64,000 nt of DNA from Paenibacillus doosanensis (GCF_025060755.1 NZ_JANYUY010000001.1:372001-436000); one strand, 5' to 3'; shown: positions 49,001 to 57,294, counted from the first letter of the stretch. Numbers and translations are program-made. Notes: generated by a model from the sequence alone, not told the origin.

Positions 49001-50675
49001 CGCCGTCTTGCGCCGTTACCGTAATTTGCGCGGTTCCCGGCTGATAAGAGCGGACAAGCCCGGTTTCATCGACCGAGGCTACCTCGGGCCGGCTCGAAGA
49101 CCACGAAACATCGCGATTGGTCGCGTTGGCCGGAGTCCATTTGGGCTGCAGCGTTATCGTATCCTGCACATCCATCGTTACCGCAGCGGGCAAAGAGACT
49201 TGTTCCACAGCAATGATCGCATCGGTTACCGTCACCAGCGACGACGCGCTCGCCCCGCCGTCGGCGGCTTTGGCCGTAATGACGGCCGTCCCCGCCGCTA
49301 TGCCGGTCACAATGCCCTGCGAATCGACGGCGGCTATCGACGGCGCGTCCGAAGACCACTCCAGACGGGGATCGGAAGCCTCGGCGGGTTCAATGACGGC
49401 AGGCAGCGACGCGGACTCTCCGGTTGCTATGCTGAGAGCCGAAGGCAGCGAGACGCTCTGAACATGGACGAACGGCACGACCGTGACCGTCGTTGCGGCC
49501 GTTTTCCCGCCGTCCACGGACGCTGCCGTGATCAGCGCGGTTCCCGCCTTGATCCCGCTGACGACGCCGTCGCTATCGACGGCGGCAATGGCCGGGTCGG
49601 AGGAAGACCAGCTCACGCGCTGATCGGTCGCCGAAGCAGGCTCGACGTACACGTTCAATGTTACGCTCATTCCTTCCGCCACCCGGACCGCCTCCGGCAG
49701 CAGCACCTTGTCGACATGAACGACCGGAGTCACCGTAACAGCGGTTAATGCGGTTTTTCCTCCGTCTCTCGACGTCGCCGTAATGACGGTTTGCCCCGCC
49801 GTAACGCCCTTGATGATGCCATCCGCATCCACGGCGGCTACGGAAGAATCTGCGGACGACCATAAGATACGGGAGTCCGAGGCATCCGCCGGACGAACAT
49901 CCGCAGACAGCGCAGCGGTCGTCCCTTCCGCCAGCGACACGGCGGACGGCAGTGCAATACCGCTGACGGGGACAAACTCGGAAATTTTCACATCGTCGAC
50001 GTACATGCTGGCCGGCGAACCGCCTGTCCCGGTTTGGGAAATTTTAATAGAAGAAATTTTATCCCAATTCGCCTGAAGCGGCGAGCCCGTCAGCACGGGC
50101 TGTCCGTTGACGAATACGTCGAGCAGCCGCTGATCCTGATCGAGAAATGCGCGTACCGAATACCACGTATTCGCCTCGTAGGAGCCGATTTGCGTGTTAA
50201 ACGCTTTCATTTTGCCGCCGGCATCTACGGACACAATAGTGGTATACAACCCGCTCGCGCTTTTCAGCTCCAGCACGCTGCGGGCATGCGTCGTATCCGC
50301 AAACAGAACGGAAGCCTCCAGGACGACTTTACCGGTAATTTGCGCCGACAGCGTTCTCGCCGTATTGACGACTTTGCCGGCCGAAGTCGACACAAGCCGC
50401 AAACTGCGATCCGCACGCGAGTAGACGGCCTCCCCGACCGCATAATCGCCCGCGCTTACGTCCGCGTTGTACAGCCCCCAATTGCCTCCGACCTCCGCCG
50501 CCGGCCCCGAAGTCGAAGGGGTCGCAGGGTAGCTGTCGAAGCTCGCCGCCACGTAGACGCGGGCCGCCGCCTCCGCTCCGGGAATGCCTCCGGCACAGGA
50601 GAGAGCCGGGGAAACAAGCAGCATTGCGGCTAGCAGCCGGCATACAAATAACCGGAACCGTTTCGAACCGAACAT
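43095..50675 (-). CDS. SLH-anchored family 8 polysaccharide lyase with Ig-like repeats and long Gly/Ser/Asp linker
   Basis: This 2,526-residue secreted protein starts at ATG 50675 (AGAGGAGG 10 nt upstream). Order: signal peptide to about 36; concanavalin-like sandwich about 40-235; four Big_2-type Ig repeats about 238-570 (W-S-S-D/A-x-x-x-A-A-V-D-x-x-G-x-V-x-G-I). The PL8 lyase is at about 575-1340, with catalytic Asn695 in GNWWNWQIG and His798 and Tyr807 in QHSTVAYTGSYG. Two more sandwich domains cover about 1385-1725 and a fifth Big_2 ends near 1815. A linker of Gly/Ser/Asp repeats covers about 1824-2075, followed by a helical and beta region and three SLH domains about 2339-2526 for S-layer attachment. 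Family 8 cleaves hyaluronan, chondroitin or xanthan by elimination; the actual polymer is unknown. A cre site precedes the gene. Confidence 0.92.
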   Translation of the reverse strand: MFGSKRFRLFVCRLLAAMLLVSPALSCAGGIPGAEAAARVYVAASFDSYPATPSTSGPAAEVGGNWGLYNADVSAGDYAVGEAVYSRADRSLRLVSTSAGKVVNTARTLSAQITGKVVLEASVLFADTTHARSVLELKSASGLYTTIVSVDAGGKMKAFNTQIGSYEANTWYSVRAFLDQDQRLLDVFVNGQPVLTGSPLQANWDKISSIKISQTGTGGSPASMYVDDVKISEFVPVSGIALPSAVSLAEGTTAALSADVRPADASDSRILWSSADSSVAAVDADGIIKGVTAGQTVITATSRDGGKTALTAVTVTPVVHVDKVLLPEAVRVAEGMSVTLNVYVEPASATDQRVSWSSSDPAIAAVDSDGVVSGIKAGTALITAASVDGGKTAATTVTVVPFVHVQSVSLPSALSIATGESASLPAVIEPAEASDPRLEWSSDAPSIAAVDSQGIVTGIAAGTAVITAKAADGGASASSLVTVTDAIIAVEQVSLPAAVTMDVQDTITLQPKWTPANATNRDVSWSSSRPEVASVDETGLVRSYQPGTAQITVTAQDGGKTAATTVTVRQQAEPADAFDLMRLKWKKTLDGGAAIDTTDANIAEIVSSTNTSAANYWSTLNTDPGRSYLWSDVLPSDTVSDGVTTNYTRLKTMALAYSMKGGALYHHIGLRDDIIEALDWLYANQYNETGIQYGNWWNWQIGAPLRLADLTVLLYDVLTPQQLSRYVGTMDHFIGDISLPSFTQTGANRSDILTVELIMGVVTKDDTRLTHVREQMSPLFPYVTSGDGFYEDGSFVQHSTVAYTGSYGEVLIRGVGNLLYMLAGTDWEVTDPQASNVFRWVNDAFAPIIYNGQVMDMVRGRAIAREANTVNQAAGGIIAGMARLAQFAPADDALKMKQLIKHYLTANADFNYYKQLSDAETIQTVKQWMADPAIVAEGDGPAHYELNGMARSVHRGDQYAFGVSKSSKRIQTYELTNGENGKGWYTGDGMTYLYNADKNQYTNDYWPTVNLYRLPGTTVDTRERTFTNYQYGDGEAAPGNSWAGGVALGAYGATGMNLQQIGTTLTANKSWFMFDDEIVALGAGISSSDDRTIETTVDQRKLNAAGDNPFVVDGVTMPADAGWSQVSEQTHWAHLTGNAPGADIGYVFPDAPSVHMLREQRSGTWLDINDNPTTSSDVRTNRFLTMWFDHGHNPDNGTYSYIVLPNKSAQQTSDYAAHPGVTIISNSPAVQAVREQQLHITAANFWKEEPATADFITSSRPASVMVKEQEDGGKLELAVADPTLENTGTIELELNRSAAGVLSSDEQVFVTQLSPTIKLTVNVNGTMGKTLHAVFDTDPAKPRPEPATPAAEPGNVPDPLPAVPPIAHVYDVFDGQTAGNQPEDWNVSTDKDTTASLVGLSGADGLSLRLLDRSGSGSVAASRDFARQTTKFELEWKWASTAPGAAPAFELTDGVTAAIVLRAHDDVLSVQDADGRERQVAAVAQGMWNQAKLRIDPVRNTFDISVNGTLAAIGIPFSHAGSGIDGLRIATEKDNASTALYVDDVIVYVFGASPLLYDNFNGTDTGAKPEGWTIADKASTAEVSVAEMPSVANKSLLLNDNDSKFSDAASRTFAPQTGRFVAEWKFREKNTGKFSAFELMNGSTSLIKLSSNGTLKLTGPGNVTTDLIKVATLNWHTVKLDVDVSRQRFQLYADGALIAADAVFWNEGSAIDGIRFSTSYGAVDAPVYIDDVSVYTFVPTADHVAVTPASLTLGIGETAMLQVSVTPADAVNGQLVFESSDASVAGVDSQGVVTALSAGRAVITVRTADGSERATSAVTVAAAPGGGDGGSGSGGDGGSGSGGDDGSGSGGDGGSGGDGGSGSGGDGGSGSGGDGGSGGDGGSGSGGDGGSGSGGDGGSGSGGDGGSGSGGDGGSGGDGGSGSGGDGGSGGGGDGGSGSGGDGGSGSGGDGGSGSGGDGGSGSGGDGGSGSGGDGGSGSGSDGGSGSGGDGGSGSGGDGGSGSGSGGDGGSGSGGDGGSGSGGDGGSGGGSGGDGGSGSGSGGDGGSGSGGDGGSGSGSGGDGGSGSGGDGGSGSRSHRSGSSAGGDSASGVSGAVSALAELERLLQQQAGDSGGASQRQALQAALDRLSVLEAAPEAADSSSAALTADDLTAQLARLDELRTAASQRLQAAGLPLPQSGDLTIRLETPDAAKPASLQLPAAMFTNLGDYGYTRLRTELNGVALEWLPESLALDGLNAFQISVMQTQAGSAPAFELRLQGTNSAGGTAAIDRLLSPVTVSLPYALQQGEDPGLLTVFYINGSNPPENKAGRYDEATHTVRFVTDHFSTYQVSINNLSFADMPSSHWAARAVSVLAAKGIIEGRADGKFEPDAPVTRAEWMKLLVKTMQRQAASKPAQELPFTDISPSSWEYKAVQAGYEAGWVQGVGQARFAPEQTVSREEAAVFAARALYGASIDATAEDERRLNDYSDGQAVSGYARGAAALLLRDELLHGKSGMRLDPQAAMTRAEAAALMFALFNGKGAADR
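44450..45205 (-). repeat. low-complexity Gly-Ser-Asp linker repeat
   Basis: About 750 bp made of 18- and 24-bp blocks encoding GGDGGSGS variants, with changes in block order and number along the array. The same blocks leave all frames on the opposite strand open, giving long false open frames of Ala/Ser or Pro/Leu. Confidence 0.9.
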
Positions 50676-50711
50676 ACATGATTCCTCCTCTAGTTATGAA
50701 ATGACCATTTT

Positions 50712-50727
50712 ATGTAAGCGGTAACAT
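50712..50727. promoter_or_regulatory. catabolite-responsive element (cre) before the lyase gene
   Basis: The plus strand reads ATGTAAGCGGTAACAT, matching every position of the cre consensus WTGNNARCGNWWWCAW. It is 37-52 bp upstream of the lyase start codon and downstream of the previous operon's terminator. CcpA repression when better sugars are present is the expected effect. Confidence 0.7.
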
Positions 50728-50742
50728 ATCATTTTAAAAAAA

Positions 50743-50770
50743 GAACGCCTCCGATTCGGAGAAACCGTTC
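50743..50770 (-). terminator. intrinsic terminator of the ABC-sulfatase operon
   Basis: The minus strand has GAACG, then an inner CTCCGA-AT-CGGAG region, then CGTTC followed by seven T residues. It separates the importer-sulfatase operon from the lyase gene, which therefore needs its own promoter. Confidence 0.78.
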
Positions 50771-51017
50771 GTTGAGAAAATTTAGCTGCGGCTAAGTCCT
50801 TGTCTAAACCCGCACGATTGAGCGTGGGAAGGAAATGGGCTATGGGGTTCCAACCGCTGTTCAAAGGCGGCCGCTATCGCTTCTCCGCCCCACAGCCATT
50901 TCCTCTTCTGTTCTACTGTTGCTTCCGCAAGCCTCACAGGCAATCCTGATATTTTCCAAATTCTATATTTATAGTAAGAACACCTTCTATCGACGTCTTT
51001 TCATCGGTGCCCGTGAC
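50771..51017. other. intergenic region without recognised features
   Basis: With the terminator and cre this completes a 342-bp gap. No convincing open frame, RNA gene or repeat is seen in these 247 bp. Confidence 0.4.
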
Positions 51018-52469
51018 CTATTCGGCTATAAAAGCGTCGCCCGCAGCCTTAAGCCATTCGCGGAGCTGGCCCTCCAGCCGCTCCGCCACGGGATGCTGCG
51101 AAGCCCTCTGCAGCTTGAGCGGATTCATCTGGTAAGGGTCCTCCTGCAAATCGTACAGAAGACGCAAGCAGAAGCTCGGATCGACGGCCGAGTAACCCCG
51201 GTGCACGACATACGTATACCGCGCCGTCCTCACCCCGCGCCAGCCGTAGCGCTTGTTGTCGAGCCCTTGGGCGGCGAACTGCTCGATCGCGTCCTTGCGT
51301 CCCGGGAAGGCGCAGATGAACGCGGCGGACGGAGCGTCGCCTCCGCGGCCGAGAATCGGGCCGGAGCAGTCGGTTCCCTCTACCGTCTCGGGGATCGCCA
51401 GCCCCGCGAGTCCCAGCAGCGTCGGCATAATATCGACGCTGTTGAATAGGAGGTCGGTCTCACCGGCGGCAATACGCCCGGGCCACCGCATCAGACAAGG
51501 AATCCCGATCGATTCTTCATGCCAGGAATGCTTCGCCATTAAGCCGTGGGCTCCCATCAGCTCGCCATGATCGGACGACAGCACGACCAGCGTATCGTCC
51601 GCAAGCCCGAGCTCCTTCAGCTTTTGCAGCAAACGGCCGAACTGCTCGTCAATGCCGGTAACGGCGGCGCAGTAGTCGTTCATATATTCCGTCAGACGCT
51701 CGATTCCGTCCTCGAACGGCTCGCCGGTATGCGCGGCCAGCCCTTCCGCCCGCACATTCGGCCGAAACTTCACAGTCCGTCCCTCATATATCCGCTTGTA
51801 GCGGTCCGGAACCTGATCGAACGGACTGTGCGGCGGATTCCAGGAGACGAACAGCGCGAACGGCTCTTCCCGCCGCCGAGCCCGCTGCTCCAAGTAATCG
51901 AGCGCCATATCCGTCTCATGCTCGACGGACCATTGACGGATCTGTATCATCTCCGGCGAATCCCGCCAATAATGCGGGGTCATATGCTCGTCGTACGTGC
52001 CGTACGAGTACCAGAAGTCGAAGCCGTGCCGCTTCGGCCCGGGCGGCGTATAGGCGTCCCAGCCGGCCGCTCCCGATTCTGGCCGCTCCGCGACGTTCTG
52101 CTCCGGCAAGTCGAGATGCCACTTGCCGATATATCCGGTCGCATAGCCGGATTGCTTCAGCGCATCGCCGATGCACATATCGCTCTCGCGAAGCTGTATG
52201 TCCGCTCCGAGCTTGCAGTTCGTGTACACGCCGCTCGTCTGCGGATACGTTCCCGTCATCAGCGCCGCCCGGTGCGGCGAACAGAGCGGCGTACAGCTGA
52301 CGGCGTGGTTAAACACCAGGCTCTCCGCGGCAAAAGCGTCGATATTCGGCGTCATCACCTCATCCTCGCCGCGGAAACCGGCTGCCTGTCTGCGCCACTG
52401 GTCGGCAAACACATAGACGATGTTCGGCTTGCGTGTCAGGCCCGCCGGCTCGTTCATCGTATCCGTCAT
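51018..52469 (-). CDS. sulfatase (formylglycine type), cytoplasmic
   Basis: This 483-residue arylsulfatase-family hydrolase begins KPNIVYVFADQWRR with the metal-binding Asp. The modification motif is Cys63-Ser-Pro-His-Arg67 in CTPLCSPHRAALMTGTYP, so the Cys should be converted to formylglycine by a generating enzyme encoded elsewhere. Later motifs are GYIGKWHLD, LFVSWNPPHSPFD and VVLSSDHGELMGAHGL. No signal peptide is seen, so it should act inside the cell on imported sulfated sugars. Its ATG overlaps the stop of the upstream permease gene (ATGA), tying it to the importer operon. Confidence 0.92.
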   Translation of the reverse strand: MTDTMNEPAGLTRKPNIVYVFADQWRRQAAGFRGEDEVMTPNIDAFAAESLVFNHAVSCTPLCSPHRAALMTGTYPQTSGVYTNCKLGADIQLRESDMCIGDALKQSGYATGYIGKWHLDLPEQNVAERPESGAAGWDAYTPPGPKRHGFDFWYSYGTYDEHMTPHYWRDSPEMIQIRQWSVEHETDMALDYLEQRARRREEPFALFVSWNPPHSPFDQVPDRYKRIYEGRTVKFRPNVRAEGLAAHTGEPFEDGIERLTEYMNDYCAAVTGIDEQFGRLLQKLKELGLADDTLVVLSSDHGELMGAHGLMAKHSWHEESIGIPCLMRWPGRIAAGETDLLFNSVDIMPTLLGLAGLAIPETVEGTDCSGPILGRGGDAPSAAFICAFPGRKDAIEQFAAQGLDNKRYGWRGVRTARYTYVVHRGYSAVDPSFCLRLLYDLQEDPYQMNPLKLQRASQHPVAERLEGQLREWLKAAGDAFIAE

Positions 52470-53344
52470 CCTTTCACCGCTCCCGCCGCAATGCCTTCCA
52501 CGAAGTGATCCTGAGCGATGAAATAAATGATAATCGTCGGAATGATCGCGCAGACGGCCGCCGCCATCAGCGGAGCGTATTCCGTCGCATGCTCCGTCTG
52601 GAAGTGCTGCATGCCGAGCTGCAGCGTAAACAGCTTGTCATCGTTCAAATAAATGAGCGGCCCGAGAAAATCGTTCCACGAATGCATGAACGTAAAGATC
52701 GTCAAGCTCGCGATAGCCGGACGCGTAAGCGGAAGAATAATTCGCGCGTAAATGCCGAATTCGCTCAGCCCGTCGATCCTCGCCGCCTCGGACAGCTCCT
52801 CGGGAATCGACATATAGAACTGCCGGAACAAGAACACGCCGAACGGACTGAACGCTCCGAGCAGAATGAGCGCCCAATGCGAATTCAGCAGGCCGAACTG
52901 CTTCATCAGCAAAAACTGCGGAATCATCATCACCTGAAACGGTATCATCATCGTCGTAATATACAGGAAGAACAACTTGTCCCGCTCCGGAAACCGTACC
53001 TTGGCGAACGCATAAGCGGCCATCGAGCAGGTGACGATCTGCAGCACCGTCGTGCTGACGGCAATTTTGATCGTATTGAAATAATAAGTGAAGAACGGCA
53101 GGTCGTTCCATACCTTCGAATAATTCGAGAAGTAGAACGTGCTCGGAATCCACTGGATCGGGAAGCCGAATACTTCCGCCTCGGATTTGAACGAAGCGGA
53201 GATCATCCACAGAAACGGCAGTATCATCGAGCCTGCCACGGCGATAAGCACAATATATAACAATCCTTTAACGATCCGCGCTCCCGGCGAGCGGGTAAGC
53301 TTCAAGGAATGCGGCTGTTTGGAAGTATGCGCGACTGAATTCAT
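52466..53344 (-). CDS. carbohydrate ABC transporter permease (MalG type)
   Basis: This 292-residue inner-membrane protein has about six helices, starting GLLYIVLIAVAGSMILPFLWMIS. The ATPase-contact EAA loop is EELSEAARIDGLSEFGIYARIILPLTRPA. It is the third gene of the importer operon, 24 bp after the first permease and overlapping the sulfatase start by 4 bp. No ATPase gene is present, as is usual for CUT1 importers that share a common MsmX-like ATPase. Confidence 0.93.
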   Translation of the reverse strand: MNSVAHTSKQPHSLKLTRSPGARIVKGLLYIVLIAVAGSMILPFLWMISASFKSEAEVFGFPIQWIPSTFYFSNYSKVWNDLPFFTYYFNTIKIAVSTTVLQIVTCSMAAYAFAKVRFPERDKLFFLYITTMMIPFQVMMIPQFLLMKQFGLLNSHWALILLGAFSPFGVFLFRQFYMSIPEELSEAARIDGLSEFGIYARIILPLTRPAIASLTIFTFMHSWNDFLGPLIYLNDDKLFTLQLGMQHFQTEHATEYAPLMAAAVCAIIPTIIIYFIAQDHFVEGIAAGAVKG

Positions 53345-53368
53345 TCTCTTGTCATCCCCGTTCGTCGG

Positions 53369-54256
53369 TTAGTAGTTGACCCATTTTTTCTGGCCGCGGA
53401 ATTGGATTACCGTAATCAGCATAATAATGGCGAACATCACATAGGCCATAGCCGAAGCATAGCCGTATTCGTACCGCTGGAAGGCGGTGTAATAAATATC
53501 GTATACAAGTACGTGCGTGGAGCGTCCCGGCCCCCCTTTGGTCAGAAGGAAGATCAGGTCGAACACTTTGAACGAATTGATAATGCCCATAATGACGGTG
53601 AAAAAAATAACCGGCGACAGCATCGGAATCGTAATTTTGACGAGCTGGGACAGCTTGCCCGCCCCGTCGATTTCCGCCGCCTCGTACAAGTCCTTCGGAA
53701 TCCCCTGCAAGCCCGCCAAATACAGCACCATATAGTAGCCGACATTTTGCCAGATCGTAACGATAATGACGGAGAACAGCGCCCACTGCGTCGAAGCGAG
53801 CCAGCCCGGAGGATGATCGACGCCGATGCTTTTCAGCATGCCGTTGATCGGCCCCATCGTCGGATTGAACAGCAGCTGCCAGACGACCGCGACGGCAATG
53901 GTTGCCGTAATATGCGGCAGAAAGATCGCCGTACGAAATATTTTGAGTCCCTTGATTCCTCTATTCAGCGCCACGGCCGCAAGAATGGCGAGCAGCAGCG
54001 TCAGCGGAACGGATACGACCATCATGACAATGCTGTTCAGCAGCGAAATGCGGAACGATTCGTCGCCGATCAGCCGCTTGTAATTGTCCAGTCCGGCGAA
54101 CGTGATGTCTCCGAAGCCGTTCCAATCGGTAAAGCTCATCAGAAACGAGGCAACGACCGGAAAGCAAATGAAGATAAGAAAACCGAGTATATTCGGGAGC
54201 AAAAAAGCATACCCTACCAGCCGGTTTCGTCTCGTTAACGCTCTTGATGCCTGCAT
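53369..54256 (-). CDS. carbohydrate ABC transporter permease (MalF/UgpA type)
   Basis: This 295-residue membrane protein begins MQASRALTRRNRLVGYAFLLPNILGFLIF. The EAA loop is KDLYEAAEIDGAGKLSQLVKITIPMLSP. I chose ATG 54256, where AGGAGG lies 11 nt upstream; an earlier TTG at 54277 falls in the ribosome site itself. It pairs with the next permease to form the channel of a CUT1-type sugar importer. Confidence 0.92.
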   Translation of the reverse strand: MQASRALTRRNRLVGYAFLLPNILGFLIFICFPVVASFLMSFTDWNGFGDITFAGLDNYKRLIGDESFRISLLNSIVMMVVSVPLTLLLAILAAVALNRGIKGLKIFRTAIFLPHITATIAVAVVWQLLFNPTMGPINGMLKSIGVDHPPGWLASTQWALFSVIIVTIWQNVGYYMVLYLAGLQGIPKDLYEAAEIDGAGKLSQLVKITIPMLSPVIFFTVIMGIINSFKVFDLIFLLTKGGPGRSTHVLVYDIYYTAFQRYEYGYASAMAYVMFAIIMLITVIQFRGQKKWVNY

Positions 54257-54326
54257 GCGTTCAGCTCCCTCCTGCAAACGGAATCGCGCCGTAATCCTAG
54301 GAATACGGGCGATCCCATTTTTTTAT

Positions 54327-55643
54327 CTATTGTTTACCCGCTTTGTAATCCTTGGCGTATTTGTCCGCCCATTCCTTTTGCACGCGCTCGCCGATTTTTT
54401 GAATCGCTTGGTCGACGGTTTGGCCGCCGGAGAGGGCAAGCTCGCCTTCCTGTACATAGATGTTGCCGACAACGATGTTTTTCACGCCCGGCAGCAGCGG
54501 ATATTCCGGATATTCCTTTTGCTCGACGAAGTAGTGGATGTTTTTCGGCTTCATGCTGCCGTCGCCTACATACGCTTTGCGGATGTCGTCATTCGTAAAT
54601 CCGGTCAGGAAGCCTTTGGAAGCGAAAATTTTGGCGCCCTTCGCTCCGGTCAAATACTGCAGCAGCTTGAACGCCGCTTCCTTGTTCTTCGACTCCTTGT
54701 TGATCATGATCGACACCGGGGTCGCCAAGCTCGTATTAGGCGCTACGCCGGCCGGATGCGGGATCGGAACGACATCCCAGTCGAAGCTGATTTTTTTATC
54801 CGCTTCGGCTTGACGCAGCTGCGCGACATGCCAGTCGCCGATAATGTTCATCGCTACGTTGCCCTTCTGGAAGGCCGAGTTATAATGCGCCGAAGTCGTC
54901 ACCTGCTCGGACCACGGCATGATCGAACCGTCCTGCTCCAAATCTTTGCGGAATTGCAGCGCTTTCTTAAACGGCGTCAAATCTTTGTCGATGATGGAAG
55001 CGCCGGTTTGAACTGCCTGCATGTACCAGGTTTGCGCCCATTGCTGCAAGTAAGCGCCGTAAACTTTGTTCGCGCCTTCGCCTTTGGTCATCTTTTTCGC
55101 CAGGTCGCGGAACTCATCCCATGTCATATCGGCTTTCGGATACGGCACGTTCATCTGATCGAACAACGTTTTATTATAGTACAGCATGTAATTCGATTTG
55201 CGGTAAGGCAGTCCGTAAATTTTATCGTTGACCTTCATCCCGTCCAGCAGCGGACCGAAGCCGGATACGTCGACATTGTCTTTTTTAATGTAATCGTCGA
55301 GCGGCTCCAGAATGCCCGTATCGAGGAACACATCCATATTGCCGCCGAACAGGTCGATCTTCTCTGCGCCGGACAGCTGCAAACGAAGCTTTTCATAATA
55401 CTGCGCTTGCGGAATCGTCTCGAACTGGACGTTAATGTTCGGGTTGTCCTTTTTGAATTCCTCGTACGCCAGCTTGGTCGTCTCCAGATCGTCGGGCAGC
55501 ACCGTCATGCGCAAATTGATTTCTTTGGAATCCGAGCCTGAGGCATTACCCGCTGCTTGATTCTCCGTTGTTTTCCCGCCACAGCCCGCCGCAACCCCTG
55601 CGAGCAGCGTGCCGACGAGAGCCAGACTCATCACTTTTTTCAT
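54327..55643 (-). CDS. carbohydrate-binding lipoprotein of the ABC importer
   Basis: This 438-residue extracellular solute-binding protein (family 1) has a signal peptide with lipobox GVAAGCGG, Cys at about 21, anchoring it to the outer face of the membrane. The mature part has INLRMTVLPDDLETTKLAYEEFKKDNPNINVQFE at its start and DWHVAQLRQAEADKKISFDW midway, typical of oligosaccharide-binding proteins. It is the first gene of the operon, 70 bp before the first permease; a good -10 (TATAAT) lies at 55702-55697. Its expected ligand is the oligosaccharide released by the SLH-anchored lyase. Confidence 0.93.
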   Translation of the reverse strand: MKKVMSLALVGTLLAGVAAGCGGKTTENQAAGNASGSDSKEINLRMTVLPDDLETTKLAYEEFKKDNPNINVQFETIPQAQYYEKLRLQLSGAEKIDLFGGNMDVFLDTGILEPLDDYIKKDNVDVSGFGPLLDGMKVNDKIYGLPYRKSNYMLYYNKTLFDQMNVPYPKADMTWDEFRDLAKKMTKGEGANKVYGAYLQQWAQTWYMQAVQTGASIIDKDLTPFKKALQFRKDLEQDGSIMPWSEQVTTSAHYNSAFQKGNVAMNIIGDWHVAQLRQAEADKKISFDWDVVPIPHPAGVAPNTSLATPVSIMINKESKNKEAAFKLLQYLTGAKGAKIFASKGFLTGFTNDDIRKAYVGDGSMKPKNIHYFVEQKEYPEYPLLPGVKNIVVGNIYVQEGELALSGGQTVDQAIQKIGERVQKEWADKYAKDYKAGKQ

Positions 55644-55696
55644 TTTACATCCACCCTTTGTTTTGTTATCATAAGATTTACGTTTTCGCTGACCTA

Positions 55697-55702
55697 ATTA
55701 TA
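55697..55702 (-). promoter_or_regulatory. -10 element of the importer operon
   Basis: The minus strand reads TATAAT 54-59 bp upstream of the binding-protein start codon. No clear -35 hexamer at 16-18 bp is seen, consistent with a promoter needing an activator such as the divergent response regulator. Confidence 0.4.
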
Positions 55703-55791
55703 GGGGAATCCGATCCGTTTGCAGAAGGTGAATGTTTTATTCCCCCTCCCTTGCCTTCCACCCGCAAATTGTGTATATGGAGTCGTTCAAC

Positions 55792-57294
55792 ATGATCTAT
55801 TTCACCTTGTTGTTTATCGTCTGTACGATTCTGCTTACCTACCGCAGATTGAACAGCCTGTCCACCCGATTTATGTTCGGCATTATCCTCGGATGGGTCA
55901 TTTCGTTTGTTTCCTTTACGCTGTACTTAAGCAAATTCAACTATTACTACAACATTATTCATACGTTTTTCGACTTCAGCCCGGGCACCTGGAATTATCT
56001 CGTGCTGACCAAATTTAACGCCAACGCGCTGATCCGGATGCTGAACGGGGGCATTATCGCGTTCAACGGCTCGCTGCTGTGCTTCGCCATCTCCTTCACA
56101 CGAACCGCCCGAAGGCGAGCGAACGCTTTCTTGTACGGGATTGTCGCCGTTTTTTCGCTGCTAACGTATTTGTTCTACGATCCCGGCGTCCAGATCCGGC
56201 TGCAGGGTCTTATCGTGCAAAGTCCGGAGGAACAGGGGGAGGCGCTGAGAAGTCTCGTTAACGCTCTGGAGACCGGGCTGCGCTATGCGGGATACGGTCT
56301 AATCTTGGCGGCCTTCTTCATGCTGCTGAACTACTATATCAATTATCCGAAAATCCGTTTTTTGAAAAATTATGCACTGTACCATATATTAAGTCTCGTT
56401 CCCGTCGTGCTGATTCATTTTCTGATGTTCTCGTGGGCGCCCAAAAATCTGGTGATCGCAACCTATCTGGAGGGCTATTACAATTATCTCCAGCCGCCGA
56501 TCGGCTCGTACCCGTGGACGTTATATTTATTTCCGTATATCGTCTTTGCCGCGCTTGCGTTTCTCATCTTTATCGTATTCAAGTACAATTCGATCGAGGC
56601 GTATCATAAAAATCAGGACGTGCAGATCAACAAAAGCATCGACACCGCGTCGCTCGGCGCGAGAGCGTTTACACACGCCGTCAAAAACCATCTGCTCGCC
56701 GTCCGCTCGGAGGCCGAATATTTGAAGGAAAAATATGCCGATGACGAGGACACCTCTTACAGCCTGGACCTGATGCTGCAATCTTGCTCGTCGGCGATGG
56801 AGAGCATCAACGACGCGGTGCACAAGCTCAAATCGATCGAGCTGAACCTGCAGCCTTGCCGCCTGAACGCGCCGGTCAAGCAGGCGCTTGCCCGCATCCG
56901 GCAGGGGAACGTGCAGCCGAGCATCAAGGTGCTCGCCCATAGCGACGTACCGCTGGCCTACATGGATCAGCAGCATATGGCCGAGGCCGTGTTCAATATT
57001 ATCGAAAACGCTTTAGAATCGATGGCCGGCACGCCGGACGGCACGATCACGATCCAGCTCGGCCGTCAGGACAGCTGGGGGATGATCTCGATCGCCGATA
57101 CCGGGCCCGGCATGCCGGAGGAGCTGCTGGAGCAAATTTTCTCGCCGTTCTTCTCGACGAAGCCGTCGATTCATAACTGGGGCATCGGGCTGTCGTACTG
57201 CCATAAGATCATTACCGGCCACGACGGCAAAATCAGCGTGGAAAGCAAGCTCGGCCAAGGCACGACGTTCCGCATTTATTTGCCGGTCATTTAG
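55792..57294 (+). CDS. membrane sensor histidine kinase
   Basis: This roughly 500-residue protein has seven or eight hydrophobic helices in the first 290 residues (MIYFTLLFIVCTILLTYRR and further ones) and no large extracellular domain. The likely phosphorylated His lies in ARAFTHAVKNHLLAVRSEAEYL, an unusual H-x-x-K-N-H dimerisation helix. The ATPase domain has MAEAVFNIIENALESM, ISIADTGPGMPEELL and IGLSYCHKIITGHDGKISVES. The start is uncertain: ATG 55792 has TGGAG 9 nt upstream, while ATGs at 55732 and 55777 are also in frame. It is divergent from the importer operon and paired with the LuxR-type regulator. Confidence 0.85.
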   Translation: MIYFTLLFIVCTILLTYRRLNSLSTRFMFGIILGWVISFVSFTLYLSKFNYYYNIIHTFFDFSPGTWNYLVLTKFNANALIRMLNGGIIAFNGSLLCFAISFTRTARRRANAFLYGIVAVFSLLTYLFYDPGVQIRLQGLIVQSPEEQGEALRSLVNALETGLRYAGYGLILAAFFMLLNYYINYPKIRFLKNYALYHILSLVPVVLIHFLMFSWAPKNLVIATYLEGYYNYLQPPIGSYPWTLYLFPYIVFAALAFLIFIVFKYNSIEAYHKNQDVQINKSIDTASLGARAFTHAVKNHLLAVRSEAEYLKEKYADDEDTSYSLDLMLQSCSSAMESINDAVHKLKSIELNLQPCRLNAPVKQALARIRQGNVQPSIKVLAHSDVPLAYMDQQHMAEAVFNIIENALESMAGTPDGTITIQLGRQDSWGMISIADTGPGMPEELLEQIFSPFFSTKPSIHNWGIGLSYCHKIITGHDGKISVESKLGQGTTFRIYLPVI

